Assembly: GCA_002452295.1 (NCBI GenBank) | Contig: DKEX01000096.1 | Coordinates: 23,356 to 87,355 of the forward strand | DNA length: 64,000 nucleotides | Direction of reading: 5' to 3' | Source of the DNA: Firmicutes bacterium UBA6811 | GTDB lineage: Bacteria > Bacillota > SHA-98 > UBA4971 | In this document: piece after piece, positions 27,324-37,729 of the stretch | How positions within the stretch are numbered: position 1 is the first letter of the stretch | How the letters are laid out: each line of letters begins with the position of its first letter | Made by a program: the position numbers and the translations under genes | Notes under the pieces: generated by a model | Told to the model about the DNA's origin: nothing | Databases searched by the model: none | What the model saw: only the letters and a program-made list of their open reading frames with translations

Positions 27324-28018
27324 TCGTCGTGCAGGATGTCGAGAAGGTATACCGCACCGGCACGGTGGAGGTGGCTGCGCTGCGCGGGGTGTCCCTCGAG
27401 GTCAAGGCCGGCGAGTTCGTCTCCATCATGGGTCCGTCCGGCTCGGGAAAGTCCACGCTCATGAACATCCTGGGGTGTCTTGACAGGCCCACGCGCGGAA
27501 CCTACCGCCTTGACGGAAGGCTCGTGAGCGACCTTTCCGACGATGAACTCGCCGAGGTCAGAAACAGGAAGATAGGCTTCGTGTTTCAGATCTTCAACCT
27601 GCTCCCCCGGGCGACAGCCCTCGATAACGTGGAACTGCCTCTGATATACGCGGGGGCTCCTCCTGCCGAGCGCAGGCGGAGGGCGCTGGAGGCGCTGGAG
27701 GCTGTGGGCCTCGGGGAACGGACCAGGCACAGGCCGAGCGAGCTCTCTGGTGGCCAGGCCCAGAGGGTGGCCATCGCGCGGGCGCTCGTCACTGCGCCCG
27801 CCATCATACTGGCGGACGAGCCCACCGGCAACCTCGACAGCAAGGCCGGCGAGGAGATCATCCGCATGCTCGAGGGCCTGAACGAGCGGGGCATGACGAT
27901 CGTGGTGGTCACCCACGACCCCGACATTGCGACGCACACCGACCGCGTGATCCGGATAAGGGACGGCAGGGTCGCGGACGGCGACGGCGCCGGGGAAAGG
28001 GAGGGGGACGGAACTTGA
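27320..28018 (+). CDS. ABC transporter ATPase, MacB/LolD type
   Basis: A 232-residue ATPase. Walker [25 protein letters not shown]-loop [22 protein letters not shown], signature [16 protein letters not shown], Walker [14 protein letters not shown], and H-loop VVVTHDPD are all intact, and the [18 protein letters not shown] opening is typical of the MacB/LolD group. The GTG start overlaps the adaptor stop (GTGA). The C-terminal tail ([15 protein letters not shown]) is low-complexity. It powers the permease encoded next. Confidence 0.95.
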   Translation: MIVVQDVEKVYRTGTVEVAALRGVSLEVKAGEFVSIMGPSGSGKSTLMNILGCLDRPTRGTYRLDGRLVSDLSDDELAEVRNRKIGFVFQIFNLLPRATALDNVELPLIYAGAPPAERRRRALEALEAVGLGERTRHRPSELSGGQAQRVAIARALVTAPAIILADEPTGNLDSKAGEEIIRMLEGLNERGMTIVVVTHDPDIATHTDRVIRIRDGRVADGDGAGEREGDGT

Positions 28019-29211
28019 GCCTCTATGAGTGCATCAGGCTGGCCCTTGGCAGCCTGCGCGCCAACAAGATGCGGTCGGCCCTGACCCTGCTCGGCATCGT
28101 CATCGGAATCGCCTCCGTGATCACGATGATGTCCATGGGCGAGGGCGCAAGGAAGCTCGTGACAGGCGAGTTCGTGGGCATGGGCGCGAACCTCATATTC
28201 GTACAGCAGGACTACACCCGCCAGGACGTCATCTGGGGCCACATGAAGCCGCTCACGATCGAGGATGCCGACGCCATACGGAAAGCGTGCTCTGCCGTAA
28301 CCGATGTCAGCGTCACCAAGGTGGGGCCGGCCACAGTGAAATACGGCACGACCCGTCAGAACGTCAACGCCACATTCACCGACGACGGCCTTTCTTCGAC
28401 ACAGGGCGGGACGATTGCAGAGGGAAGAACCCTCAGTGAAATTGATGTCAGAGCCCGCCGCCCTGTCGCCGTGCTCGGCGGAGGACTTGCCCGAAAGCTG
28501 TTCGATGGAGGAAGCGGCGTCGGCGAGAAGGTCAAGATAAACGGGATCTCCTTCGTCGTGGTTGGTGTGATGAAGGAGCAGGGGAGAACGATCTTCCGGG
28601 ACAATACCGCAGACATGTCGGTATACCTTCCGATAAGCCACGCCCGTCGAATGACCGGGAACGATGACGTTGCCGCGCTCACGGCCGAGGCCGTGGACGT
28701 GGCCCATGTCAGGCAGGCGACCGACCAGATCAATGCCGTCCTGGCGCGAAAGTACGGCGAAAACCCGCCGTTCATGGTCATCAGCAGCTCAACGATTCTG
28801 AAATCTGCAGAGACCGTCACGAGCATATTCACTGTAATACTTGCCGGCATAGGCAGCATATCGCTGCTGGTCGGCGGCATAGGCGTGATGAACATCATGC
28901 TGGTGTCGGTGACCGAGAGAACACGCGAGATCGGCATAAGGAAGGCGGTGGGAGGCAAGAGGGGAGACGTCCTGAGGCAATTCATCGTCGAGGCCGTGGC
29001 GCTGTGCCTTGTGGGAGGGGCCGTCGGCACTCTCCTCGGAAGCGGCGGCGCCGCGCTCGTGGCGAAGCTGGCGAAATGGCCGACCTACGTGTCGCCGCTG
29101 GCGGTGTTCGTGGCGTTCTCCTCTGCGACCGTCGTGGGGGTGGTCTTCGGGGTGTACCCCGCCTACAAGGCCGCGAATCTCGACCCCATCGAGGCCCTTC
29201 GATATGAATAG
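28015..29211 (+). CDS. ABC transporter permease, MacB/FtsX type
   Basis: A 398-residue permease: first helix [22 protein letters not shown], a large extracytoplasmic MacB core domain (about residues 45-265), then three C-terminal helices of the FtsX domain with [27 protein letters not shown]. It starts at TTG 28015 overlapping the ATPase stop. The trio forms a tripartite-style exporter; possible cargo includes peptides, lipids or drugs, which the sequence does not settle. Confidence 0.94.
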   Translation: MSLYECIRLALGSLRANKMRSALTLLGIVIGIASVITMMSMGEGARKLVTGEFVGMGANLIFVQQDYTRQDVIWGHMKPLTIEDADAIRKACSAVTDVSVTKVGPATVKYGTTRQNVNATFTDDGLSSTQGGTIAEGRTLSEIDVRARRPVAVLGGGLARKLFDGGSGVGEKVKINGISFVVVGVMKEQGRTIFRDNTADMSVYLPISHARRMTGNDDVAALTAEAVDVAHVRQATDQINAVLARKYGENPPFMVISSSTILKSAETVTSIFTVILAGIGSISLLVGGIGVMNIMLVSVTERTREIGIRKAVGGKRGDVLRQFIVEAVALCLVGGAVGTLLGSGGAALVAKLAKWPTYVSPLAVFVAFSSATVVGVVFGVYPAYKAANLDPIEALRYE

Positions 29212-29383
29212 AAACCAACGGAGGTTCCTGTAACCAGTCGCAGGTTTTGGAGATTCGGCGCCCGACGTGTCGGTCGATTGTTTCGGGGCGGGTACAATTT
29301 CCGTCAGGTTCTCCCCATGCCCCTGTGGTATCATCCTCGCGGGATAGCCGCAGGCGGTGACACGCGAAAAGGGGGAACGGCGA

Positions 29384-32032
29384 ATGGCGAAACGCACCAT
29401 GCACCGGGCTTTCGGCGATACCATGAACCTGGGAGGCACACGCGAAAGGGCGGCCACTGGTCCCGGCTCGGATGAGCCCGTGGTACGCAGGATGCACGTC
29501 TCAAGGGGCCGGACGCGTAACCGGCGATCCCTGCCCTTACGGGGTGGCGGCGGGAGCGGAGCCGGTGGGGGCAGGCGAGCCTGCGCCTCCTGGTCTGGAG
29601 CTGTCTCGCCCGAGTCTGTCATCTCCAGCGTCGTCGGGTTTCTTCTCGGCAGGGCGACCTTGCTGGGTGCAGCTTCGCCGTTTGGCATCGCCTACCTTGC
29701 GAAGGTGGCTTCATCGAGGAGCGACGCAGTGCTTCTGACGGCCGCCGGGGTCTTTCTGGGCATGGCAGGGCCGGTCCTGAACACGCGTACGATCTGGCCG
29801 GCGCTCCCGGTGGTCCTCATCGCCGCCGCATGCCACGCCATGTCAGAACGGATCAAGGCAAGGCCTATCCTTCTGCCTGCCGTCGTCTTCTCGCTCGGGT
29901 TTGTGGTTCCCGCGGCCGTAAAGGCCCTCATGCACGTGTCAGCGTTTTCGCTCCCGGTAGCTGCCCTGGAAGCCGTCATCGGCACGCTCGTCGCAGCCAT
30001 GCTCGCCTGGGGTGGCGCCCACCAGGGGAGCCCGGCATTTCCCCGACAAGACGCCGTCGGCCTGGAGGAGATCGCCTCCTTCGGCCTGCTCTGCGCCGGG
30101 ATGACCATGGGCCTCGCGGGGATCGAGTTTCGCGGGGTGCCTGCTGGCGCGGTGGCGGCCGGCCTTGCGACCATCGCCATGGCGTTTGCGGGGGGCGGCG
30201 CCCCGGGGGCAGTGTGCGGGGCATTGATGGGCCTCTCGTGCGCCGTGTCCGGGCAGGGACCGACCCCCATCGTGGGGGCGTACGCCATAGGAGGGTTTGC
30301 CGCGGGGGCGCTCCGCCATTACGGCAAGATCGCCGCCGCAGCGGGGTTCTTCGCCGGAGCCGGGCTTCTGGTGTTCCAGGTGGCGACGGGCGCCGAGGTG
30401 CCTGCGTTCATGGGGCAGATCGCCACGTCGGGCGTCGCGTTCATGTTCATTCCCCGCAAGTACCTGTACAGGGTGAGGAGGCTGCTTCCGTCGATCCCCA
30501 ACAGGCCGGCGGACGGAGATGCCCACGCCCGGCGGGTGCAGGAACTCCTCTCGAGGAAGCTCCGCGACTTCTCGAAGGTCTTTGATGAGCTGTCCTCGAT
30601 GCTAAGGCAGGCTCCCTACGACCCCGAACTTGCGGAGCGGGCCGATGTGGCGTACATCCTTCACCGGGTGGCGTCGTCATCGTGCAGTCGTTGCCGGTCA
30701 TACCTCTTCTGCTGGCAGGACGCTTTCCACAGGACGTTCCGCGATGTGCTGAACCTGGTCGCCCTGGCCGAGATCAAAGGGACCGTGGACCCGTCCGAGG
30801 TCAAGGGGCAGTTGCGACGGCGGTGCATCGATATTCCGGGGCTGGTTGCGGCGGTGAACGGCACCACGGGCGGCTACCGTCAGAACCTGACGTATTCGAA
30901 GCGGCTCGCGGAGGGCCGCCAGATGCTGTCAGGGCAGTTGCAGGGGGTCTCCACCATCCTTCAGGGGCTCGGCGAGGACGTCTGGCAGAGCGTCGAGTTC
31001 GAGACATGCTCCGAGGAGAAGATCGCGAGGGAGCTTTCACGCTTTGGTCTCGGGGTCCCCGAGGTGAGCGTGGTGGCCGGGAACAGGGGCCGGCTGGATG
31101 TGACGATCAAGAAGGGCGCATGCTGCGGCGATGAGGAGTGCCGGAAGGCCATCGCCCCGCTTGTGTCGCGGCTTCTCGGCCGCGACATGGAGGCGTCGAG
31201 AGTTCGGTGCGGGGCCAGGGGCGGATTTCCCACGTGCGAGGTGCTTCTCTCGCAATCGCGGGTCTATGGCGTGGCCACAGCCGTGAGCGTGCTCGCAAGG
31301 GACGGCGGGGCCGTGTCCGGGGACACGCACTCGGTGCTCGAGCTCGCTGACGGCAGGATGGTGTTCGTGCTCAGCGACGGTATGGGCGCAGGCGAGACCG
31401 CCGCCGTCGAAAGCTCCACGGCGGTCAGCATGCTCGAGAGGCTCCTCGAGGCGGGGTTCGACGACGAGTTCGCCGTAAAGACCGTGAACCTCATCCTGCT
31501 CCTCCGGTCTCCAGGCGAAACCTTCGCCACGCTGGACGTGGTCACGGTGGACCTTGGCACGGGCAACGCCCAGTTCATAAAGGTCGGCTCGCCTCCAAGC
31601 TTCATAAGGACCAGCAAGGGTGTGAAGGTGATCGAATCGGCAACGCTACCCGCCGGGATCTTCGATGTAATAGAGGTGGAGAAGACCCACATGAAACTCG
31701 GCGACGGTGATGTCCTCGTGATGGTGAGCGACGGCGTGCTGAACTCCGTGGAGCACCCGCAGGGAAGGGAGGAGTGGCTCCGACTGGCGCTCTCGCGCCT
31801 GTCGTCGGAGCAACCCGACGAGATCGCCCGCCTTATCCTCGATAGATCCCGGCAGTATGGTAAGGGCCGGCCGGCCGACGACATGACGGTGCTGGTTGGC
31901 CGCGTGTACCGCCGTTTCGCTGAGAGAAGGGCTCGGCGCAATTCCGGCTCCCCGGACCGTGCGGCCCGATGGGTCGCGGGAGGGGCACCCCAGGGCGGCC
32001 GGGTCGTCGTTCCGGTGAAGGTGAAGGCATAG
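29384..32032 (+). CDS. spoIIE: Stage II sporulation protein E, PP2C-type phosphatase
   Basis: An 882-residue protein with about ten membrane segments (roughly residues 75-350), a cytoplasmic linker with a cysteine motif (SSSCSRCRSYLFCW), and a C-terminal PP2C phosphatase domain: FVLSDGMGAGETAAVESSTAV and VSDGVLNSV carry the metal-binding aspartates, with GRPADDMTVLVGRVYRR at the end. It dephosphorylates SpoIIAA to release sigma F in the forespore and acts at the polar septum. I chose ATG 29384, eight bases after GGGGG, over GTG 29357. A TACAAT (29293-29298) lies upstream without a good -35, as is common for Spo0A-driven promoters. It proves the organism is a spore former or descends from one. 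Confidence 0.96.
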   Translation: MAKRTMHRAFGDTMNLGGTRERAATGPGSDEPVVRRMHVSRGRTRNRRSLPLRGGGGSGAGGGRRACASWSGAVSPESVISSVVGFLLGRATLLGAASPFGIAYLAKVASSRSDAVLLTAAGVFLGMAGPVLNTRTIWPALPVVLIAAACHAMSERIKARPILLPAVVFSLGFVVPAAVKALMHVSAFSLPVAALEAVIGTLVAAMLAWGGAHQGSPAFPRQDAVGLEEIASFGLLCAGMTMGLAGIEFRGVPAGAVAAGLATIAMAFAGGGAPGAVCGALMGLSCAVSGQGPTPIVGAYAIGGFAAGALRHYGKIAAAAGFFAGAGLLVFQVATGAEVPAFMGQIATSGVAFMFIPRKYLYRVRRLLPSIPNRPADGDAHARRVQELLSRKLRDFSKVFDELSSMLRQAPYDPELAERADVAYILHRVASSSCSRCRSYLFCWQDAFHRTFRDVLNLVALAEIKGTVDPSEVKGQLRRRCIDIPGLVAAVNGTTGGYRQNLTYSKRLAEGRQMLSGQLQGVSTILQGLGEDVWQSVEFETCSEEKIARELSRFGLGVPEVSVVAGNRGRLDVTIKKGACCGDEECRKAIAPLVSRLLGRDMEASRVRCGARGGFPTCEVLLSQSRVYGVATAVSVLARDGGAVSGDTHSVLELADGRMVFVLSDGMGAGETAAVESSTAVSMLERLLEAGFDDEFAVKTVNLILLLRSPGETFATLDVVTVDLGTGNAQFIKVGSPPSFIRTSKGVKVIESATLPAGIFDVIEVEKTHMKLGDGDVLVMVSDGVLNSVEHPQGREEWLRLALSRLSSEQPDEIARLILDRSRQYGKGRPADDMTVLVGRVYRRFAERRARRNSGSPDRAARWVAGGAPQGGRVVVPVKVKA

Positions 32033-32044
32033 CTGCCGTGGATA

Positions 32045-32053
32045 TGGTATAAT
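32045..32053 (+). promoter_or_regulatory. Extended -10 promoter before tilS
   Basis: TGGTATAAT (TGn plus consensus TATAAT) lies 52 bases before the tilS start, just after the spoIIE stop. No clear -35 is present, as expected of extended -10 promoters. It lets tilS be expressed outside sporulation. Confidence 0.7.
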
Positions 32054-32104
32054 CGCCCTGAGAGGAGCGTGCCCGGCTAGCCGGCAGATCTGGGTGGCAT
32101 CGCA

Positions 32105-33754
32105 GTGAGCGGAACGGGCTTCATCGAGAAGGTAAGGTCCGCCATAAGGCGGCATGAGATGGCAAGACCGGGGGACAGGGTCCTCGTCGGTGTTTCCGGC
32201 GGGCCCGACTCGGTCGCGCTTTTGTACGCCCTTTGGGCTCTATCAAGGGAGCTTCAGGTTTCCCTCCACGTCGGGCACCTGAACCACATGCTCCGCGGTG
32301 CGGCTGCTGACGAGGACGCCGCGTACGTGCGAGATATCGCTGGCCGCCTTGGCGTTCCGGTGACCATCGAATCCAGGGATGCCGCGACCCATGCCCGGGA
32401 GAACCGGATGTCCGTCGAGCTTGCCGCGAGAGAGATCCGCTACGACTTCTACTTCCGCGTCGCGAAGGCTGTGGGGGCTGCCAGGGTGGCCCTCGGTCAC
32501 CACGCGGGAGATCAGGCGGAGACGGTGCTTCTGAGGCTCATTCGCGGCACCGGTACCACGGGGCTCGGGGGGATCCCGCCGGTTCGCCCCCTGGCGGCCG
32601 GTGGAGATGTAGACAGCGCCCCTGTCATCATCCGCCCCCTCATCGATGCAACCAGGCAAGAGATCGAGGGCTACTGCCGGGAAAACGGCCTGAATCCCAG
32701 GGTGGACGCGTCGAACCTCACCTCCGTATACGCGAGGAACAGGGTAAGGCACGAGCTTGTGCCGCTTCTTGAACGCCACTACAACCCGCGCATCATCCAG
32801 AGCATCGCGAGGACGGCCGAGCTCGTCAGGGAGGATGACTCGTTCATCTCCGGCGAGGTCCGGCGGAGGATGGAGCGTATCGTGCGCGAGAGGTCGCGTT
32901 GGTGCGTGGCCCTTGCCATCGAACCGCTCCTTGCCGAGCCCCCCGCCATCCAGCGGCGCGTGGTGCGGCAGGCTGTCGCGCTTGTTGCGCGCGGTGCCGA
33001 GGATGTTGAGTTCGAGCACGTGGAGATGGTGCTCGAACTTGCACGCGGCGGCCTTGTGGGTGCGAGCGCAGATCTGCCCCGGGGAGTCCGGGCGAGGAAG
33101 ACCTGCCGCTGGCCCGACGACGGCTTTCGACCTGGGGCCAGGCCCGAGCCCGAGCTTGTTCTTGATCTCGAGTTCGCTCCCGGGCCTGAGCCAGGGCCTG
33201 AGCCCGGGTCTATGCCTGACTCTGGGTGGGGTTTTGAGCCTGGGCCCGGGTCCCTGCGCGGGGAGGACCGGTGTGGCGGGGCGCAGGGCATCAGCCCGCC
33301 GGAGCGCTTCGAGCGAAGGCTTATCGTGCCCGGCACCACCTCCGTCCCTGAGCTCGGGGTGGTCGTGGAGGCCGAGGCGCTCGAAGCGGGCGAGGCCCGG
33401 GGCATCGCAGCCGATGCCGTCCGCCGGCCAGGCGTGGGCGAGGCTTACTTCGACCTCGACGGCCTGGGGCCGGAGGATCTCATCGTGAGAACGAGGCGTG
33501 AAGGTGACAGGATTGCGCCTTTTGGCATGGACGGCCACAAGAAGCTGAAGGAGCTTCTCATCGACGAGAAGATCCCCAGGAACATGCGGGATCGCATTCC
33601 CGTTATAGTAGCGGGGAGGGAGGTCCTGTGGGTCGCGGGCGTCCGGCGGAGCGATCTTGCAAGGGTGACCCCGGCCACGCGCCGGGTGCTCCACCTTGTG
33701 GTGCGGCATAGCGGGCAAGACCGCGCGCGAGGCGGGGGCGGCCGCGTCGGTTGA
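32105..33754 (+). CDS. tilS: tRNA(Ile)-lysidine synthetase
   Basis: A 549-residue enzyme that puts lysine on C34 of tRNA-Ile(CAU) using ATP, needed to decode AUA. The PP-loop motif GVSGGPDSVALL is at about residues 29-40, followed by GHLNHMLRGAAADEDAAYV, ALGHHAGDQAETVLLRLIRGTG and RPLIDATRQEIEGYC. The C-terminal TilS domain reads GDRIAPFGMDGHKKLKELLIDEKIPR. Between them, near residues 340-390, is a Pro/Gly/Glu repeat insert (PGPEPGPEPGS...) encoded by six-base units that typical TilS proteins lack. GTG start at 32105. Confidence 0.95.
   Translation: MSGTGFIEKVRSAIRRHEMARPGDRVLVGVSGGPDSVALLYALWALSRELQVSLHVGHLNHMLRGAAADEDAAYVRDIAGRLGVPVTIESRDAATHARENRMSVELAAREIRYDFYFRVAKAVGAARVALGHHAGDQAETVLLRLIRGTGTTGLGGIPPVRPLAAGGDVDSAPVIIRPLIDATRQEIEGYCRENGLNPRVDASNLTSVYARNRVRHELVPLLERHYNPRIIQSIARTAELVREDDSFISGEVRRRMERIVRERSRWCVALAIEPLLAEPPAIQRRVVRQAVALVARGAEDVEFEHVEMVLELARGGLVGASADLPRGVRARKTCRWPDDGFRPGARPEPELVLDLEFAPGPEPGPEPGSMPDSGWGFEPGPGSLRGEDRCGGAQGISPPERFERRLIVPGTTSVPELGVVVEAEALEAGEARGIAADAVRRPGVGEAYFDLDGLGPEDLIVRTRREGDRIAPFGMDGHKKLKELLIDEKIPRNMRDRIPVIVAGREVLWVAGVRRSDLARVTPATRRVLHLVVRHSGQDRARGGGGRVG
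33131..33263 (+). repeat. Six-base-periodic insert inside tilS
   Basis: Imperfect gggcctgagccagggcctga units encode alternating Pro/Gly/Glu residues between the catalytic and C-terminal domains of TilS. The reading frame is preserved, so expansion has occurred in multiples of three. Confidence 0.65.
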
Positions 33755-33780
33755 GATTAGGGGGGGCCCTGTGCTATAAT
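33751..33780 (+). promoter_or_regulatory. Sigma-A promoter of ftsH
   Basis: TTGAGA (33751-33756, overlapping the tilS stop) and TATAAT (33775-33780) are 18 bp apart. The roughly 120-base leader that follows contains a G+C-rich stretch (cgggcgcccgggcaggccgg) that can fold. Confidence 0.75.
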
Positions 33781-33906
33781 GTGCTTGCGTATGACGCGGG
33801 TTTCTGAATCCTTGGTCCTCATCAGGGAATCTGCGAGACCCGGGCGCCCGGGCAGGCCGGGCGCCGGGCGCCGGGCGCGTGGTGATGACCAGTGGGAGGA
33901 GATCAA

Positions 33907-35868
33907 TTGAACAGAGCACTACGAACGCTCGGGCTATGGCTCCTGCTCGGCCTGATGACCGTGTCCATCGCCAGCAGCTTCTACGGTCAGAGGGAGGAGC
34001 CCAGGAAGGTCAGCCTGAGCACATTTATGGCCAAGCTCGACGCAGGCAGTGTGTCGCAGCTTCATATTATCGGGAACGACAAGGTGGAGGGCCGGTTTAC
34101 CGACGGCACTGACTTCGAGACTTACGTGCCGGACATCAGCCTTGTCACCGACAAGCTGAAGAACGCCCAGGGGCCGCTTGCCCGGATCGAGGTCACGGCC
34201 GACCCGAAACCTGGGCCGCCGTGGTGGTACACTATCCTGCCCCAGGTGATATCCATCCTGTTCTTTGTGGGCCTGTGGCTCTTCATCCTCAACCAGATGC
34301 AGGGTGGCGGCAACAAGGCGCTGTCGTTCGGCAAGAGCAGGGCGCGGCTCCACGTGGAGGAGCGGGGCAAGACCACCTTTGCTGACGTGGCCGGCGTTGA
34401 CGAGGCCAAGGAGGAGCTTGCCGAGATAGTCGAGTTCCTGAAGCACCCGAAGAAGTTCGTGGACCTTGGCGCGAAGATACCCAGGGGCGTGCTCCTCGTG
34501 GGACCTCCTGGAACCGGCAAGACGCTCCTCGGCCGCGCCATCGCGGGCGAGGCCGGCGTGCCGTTCTTCATCATAAGCGGCTCCGACTTCGTGGAGATGT
34601 TCGTGGGCGTCGGGGCGGCGAGGGTGAGAGACCTCTTCGAGCAGGCCAAGAAGAGCGCGCCGTGCATCGTGTTCATCGACGAGATCGACGCCGTTGGCAG
34701 ACAGCGCGGCGCAGGCCTTGGAGGCGGACACGACGAGAGGGAGCAGACCCTGAACCAGCTCCTCGTCGAGATGGACGGGTTCGAGCCGAATTCCGGCATA
34801 ATCCTGCTTGCCGCGACCAACAGGCCCGACGTTCTGGACCCGGCGCTTCTCAGGCCGGGCAGGTTCGACCGGCAGGTCGTCGTGGATATGCCGGACCTTG
34901 CCGGCAGGGAAGCCATCCTGAAGGTGCATGCGAGGAGCAAGCCTCTCGGGCCGGACGTCAACCTGAGGGCGCTCGCCCAGAGGACGCCGGGGTTCACCGG
35001 CGCGGACCTGGAGAACCTTCTCAACGAGGCCGCCATCCTGGCGGCGCGGCGGGGCAAGCGGAAGGTGACCATGTCCGAATGCGACGAGGCTATCGACCGC
35101 GTGGTGGCCGGCCCCCAGAAGAAGGGGCGGGTCATCAGCGAGCGCGAGAAGAACCTTGTGGCGTTTCATGAGGGCGGGCACGCGCTTGCAGCGAAGCTGC
35201 TGCCACACGCCAACCCGGTGCAGAAGGTGTCGATAATCCCCCGCGGGAGGATGGGCGGGTACACGCTGATGCTCCCGGAGGAGGACCGGCACTTCCTAAC
35301 GAGGTCGGAGATCCTCGACGAGGTCGCGGTGGGCCTGGCAGGGCGCGTGGCCGAGGAGATCATGCTCGGCGAGATATCCACCGGGGCCGAGAACGATCTC
35401 AACGGGATCACCAAGGCCGTGCGCAGGATGGTCACGGAATATGGCATGAGCGAGAAGCTGGGGCCGCTCACGTTCGGCAGGAGACACGAGGACACCGTGT
35501 TCCTCGGCCGCGATCTCGCCCACGACCGCGACTACAGCGAGGAAGTGGCTGCAGCCATCGACCGCGAGGTGCGGCGGATCGTTGACGAATGCTACGGCAG
35601 GGCGAAGAAGCTTATCGCCGGCAACAAGGATAAGCTGGTGAGGCTGGCGAACGCGCTCAAGGAGAAGGAAACTATCGAGGGAGCCGAGCTCGATGCGATC
35701 CTGTCCGAGGAGGCGTCCACGGAGGAGGGCGATGCCGGAGAGAAGGCACCCGCCGCCGCAGCCGTAACCCTCGATGACCAGGGCGGCGCATCTGAGCAGG
35801 CTGGCGGCGTCAAGGGTCGCGTACCCTCGAGGCCTCCCAAGCTGGCCGAGAGCCCAGGTAGGGCCTAG
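33907..35868 (+). CDS. ftsH: ATP-dependent zinc metalloprotease FtsH
   Basis: A 653-residue membrane AAA protease degrading unassembled membrane proteins and regulators; in spore formers it also influences entry into sporulation. Start at TTG 33907, five to six bases after GGGAGGAG. First helix at about residues 7-24, second near 105-125 ([20 protein letters not shown]). Walker A GPPGTGKT is at residues 199-206, Walker [17 protein letters not shown], and the second region of homology [11 protein letters not shown]. The zinc motif is HEGGH (421-425) rather than the usual HEAGH, still an HExxH site. The Glu-rich C-terminal tail is low-complexity. spoIIE-tilS-ftsH matches the Bacillus order without hpt. 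Confidence 0.97.
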   Translation: MNRALRTLGLWLLLGLMTVSIASSFYGQREEPRKVSLSTFMAKLDAGSVSQLHIIGNDKVEGRFTDGTDFETYVPDISLVTDKLKNAQGPLARIEVTADPKPGPPWWYTILPQVISILFFVGLWLFILNQMQGGGNKALSFGKSRARLHVEERGKTTFADVAGVDEAKEELAEIVEFLKHPKKFVDLGAKIPRGVLLVGPPGTGKTLLGRAIAGEAGVPFFIISGSDFVEMFVGVGAARVRDLFEQAKKSAPCIVFIDEIDAVGRQRGAGLGGGHDEREQTLNQLLVEMDGFEPNSGIILLAATNRPDVLDPALLRPGRFDRQVVVDMPDLAGREAILKVHARSKPLGPDVNLRALAQRTPGFTGADLENLLNEAAILAARRGKRKVTMSECDEAIDRVVAGPQKKGRVISEREKNLVAFHEGGHALAAKLLPHANPVQKVSIIPRGRMGGYTLMLPEEDRHFLTRSEILDEVAVGLAGRVAEEIMLGEISTGAENDLNGITKAVRRMVTEYGMSEKLGPLTFGRRHEDTVFLGRDLAHDRDYSEEVAAAIDREVRRIVDECYGRAKKLIAGNKDKLVRLANALKEKETIEGAELDAILSEEASTEEGDAGEKAPAAAAVTLDDQGGASEQAGGVKGRVPSRPPKLAESPGRA

Positions 35869-35946
35869 GATCGTCCGGGCCAGGCGCCTCCCCGCTGGCG
35901 GCGGGGGCACCTGGCCCGTTCCAATCTCATGGGAGGGTGAGGACCT

Positions 35947-37608
35947 GTGGCAGAGGTGATTCGGGCCCCAAGGGGCCGGGAGCTGTCGTGCAAGGGATGG
36001 CAGCAGGAGGCTGCCATGCGGATGCTCATGAATAACCTTGACCCGGAGGTGGCGGAGAAACCGGAGGAACTCGTGGTGTACGGCGGGCGCGGCAAGGCGG
36101 CGCGCAACTGGGACACCTTCCACGCGATAGTTGACTCGCTCAGGCGCCTCGAGGACGACGAGACCCTCCTGGTGCAGTCCGGCAAACCAGTTGGCGTGTT
36201 CCGGACACACCGGCTCGCCCCGAGGGTGCTCATCTCCAACTCCATGCTCGTGCCCGCGTGGGCGACCTGGGACAAGTTCTGGGAGCTCGAGGCGAAAGGT
36301 CTCACCATGTACGGCCAGATGACGGCCGGAAGCTGGATATACATAGGCACGCAGGGGATCCTTCAGGGGACCTACGAGACGCTGGCGGAGGCCGCCCGCC
36401 AGCACTTCGGCGGCAGCCTCGCCGGGAGGCTCGCGCTCACGGCCGGGCTCGGCGGCATGGGAGGCGCCCAGCCTCTCGCCGTTACCATGAACGGCGGCGT
36501 GCTCATCGCCGTGGAGGTGGACGAGGAACGCATCAGGCGGCGGCTGGCGACCAAATACTGCGACGTCATGGCAGAGAGCATCGACGAGGCCATGGCCCTT
36601 GCCCGTAAGGCGCTGGAGAAGAAGGAGGCCCTGTCCATCGCTCTCCTCGGGAACGCCGCCGAAACGCATCCGGAGTTCGTGCGGCGCGGGATCATCCCCG
36701 ACATCGTCACCGACCAGACGTCCGCCCACGACCCGCTGGGCGGATACATCCCGACGGGGCTATCGCTGTCGGAGGCGGCGGATCTTCGAAAGCGCGACCC
36801 GAAGGAGTACATAGATCGCGCCATGAAGTCCATGGCCACGCAGGTCGAGGCCATGCTCGAGATGAAGAGGCGCGGGGCGGTGGTCTTCGACTACGGCAAT
36901 AACATCAGGCAGCAGGCGTTCAACGCCGGTGTGAAGGATGCCTTCAGCTACCCCGGGTTTGTGCCTGCCTACATACGTCCGCTTTTCTGCGAGGGCAAGG
37001 GGCCGTTCAGGTGGGTGGCGCTGTCCGGTGACCCGGAGGATATCTACAGGACCGACGAGGTGGTGCTCGGCGAGTTTCCCGACAACGAGCGCCTCGCAAG
37101 ATGGATCCGGATGGCCCGCGAGAAGGTGCAGTTCCAGGGGCTGCCAGCCAGGATATGCTGGCTTGGCTACGGCGAGAGGGCGAGGTTCGGTAAGGTCATA
37201 AACGAGCTTGTGAGGCGCGGCGAGATTTCGGCCCCCATCGTCATCGGCCGCGACCACCTCGACACGGGCTCGGTGGCCTCGCCAAACCGCGAGACCGAGA
37301 GCATGCGCGATGGGAGCGACGCCATCGCCGACTGGCCCATCCTGAATGCCCTGCTCAACGCGGTGTCCGGCGCCTCGTGGGTGTCTGTCCACCATGGTGG
37401 TGGCGTTGGGATCGGTTACTCAATCCACGCTGGCATGGTGGTGGTCGCCGACGGCACCGAGGACGCCGACTGGCGGCTCGAGCACGTGCTCACGACGGAC
37501 CCCGGGTCAGGCATCGTCCGCCATGCCGACGCCGGCTACGAGAAGGCCATCGAGACCGCGCGTAAGCATGGGATCAGGATACCGATGCTCCCAGAGGGGC
37601 GATCGTGA
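35947..37608 (+). CDS. hutU: Urocanate hydratase
   Basis: A 553-residue NAD-containing enzyme that hydrates urocanate to imidazolonepropionate in histidine degradation. Full length for the family. Seen: [108 protein letters not shown] and [18 protein letters not shown], with the active-site cysteine expected in [16 protein letters not shown] start at 35947. No other hut gene is nearby, so the pathway must be encoded elsewhere or urocanate comes from outside. Confidence 0.97.
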   Translation: MAEVIRAPRGRELSCKGWQQEAAMRMLMNNLDPEVAEKPEELVVYGGRGKAARNWDTFHAIVDSLRRLEDDETLLVQSGKPVGVFRTHRLAPRVLISNSMLVPAWATWDKFWELEAKGLTMYGQMTAGSWIYIGTQGILQGTYETLAEAARQHFGGSLAGRLALTAGLGGMGGAQPLAVTMNGGVLIAVEVDEERIRRRLATKYCDVMAESIDEAMALARKALEKKEALSIALLGNAAETHPEFVRRGIIPDIVTDQTSAHDPLGGYIPTGLSLSEAADLRKRDPKEYIDRAMKSMATQVEAMLEMKRRGAVVFDYGNNIRQQAFNAGVKDAFSYPGFVPAYIRPLFCEGKGPFRWVALSGDPEDIYRTDEVVLGEFPDNERLARWIRMAREKVQFQGLPARICWLGYGERARFGKVINELVRRGEISAPIVIGRDHLDTGSVASPNRETESMRDGSDAIADWPILNALLNAVSGASWVSVHHGGGVGIGYSIHAGMVVVADGTEDADWRLEHVLTTDPGSGIVRHADAGYEKAIETARKHGIRIPMLPEGRS

Positions 37609-37679
37609 CACCCGCCTGACATCGCGCGTCCCGCCCGAAGCAAGGGAAAGCTGGGTGTGGCGAAAACAAGGGGCCACGT

Positions 37680-37716
37680 CGAGGCCGGACGAAGAGCGCG
37701 ATTTCGCCCGGCCTCG
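37680..37716. terminator. Possible bidirectional terminator
   Basis: CGAGGCCGG (37680-37688) pairs with CCGGCCTCG (37708-37716) between the convergent hutU and chemoreceptor genes. There is no strong T run on either side, so its strength is uncertain. Confidence 0.45.
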
Positions 37717-37729
37717 TTACGCTGGATCG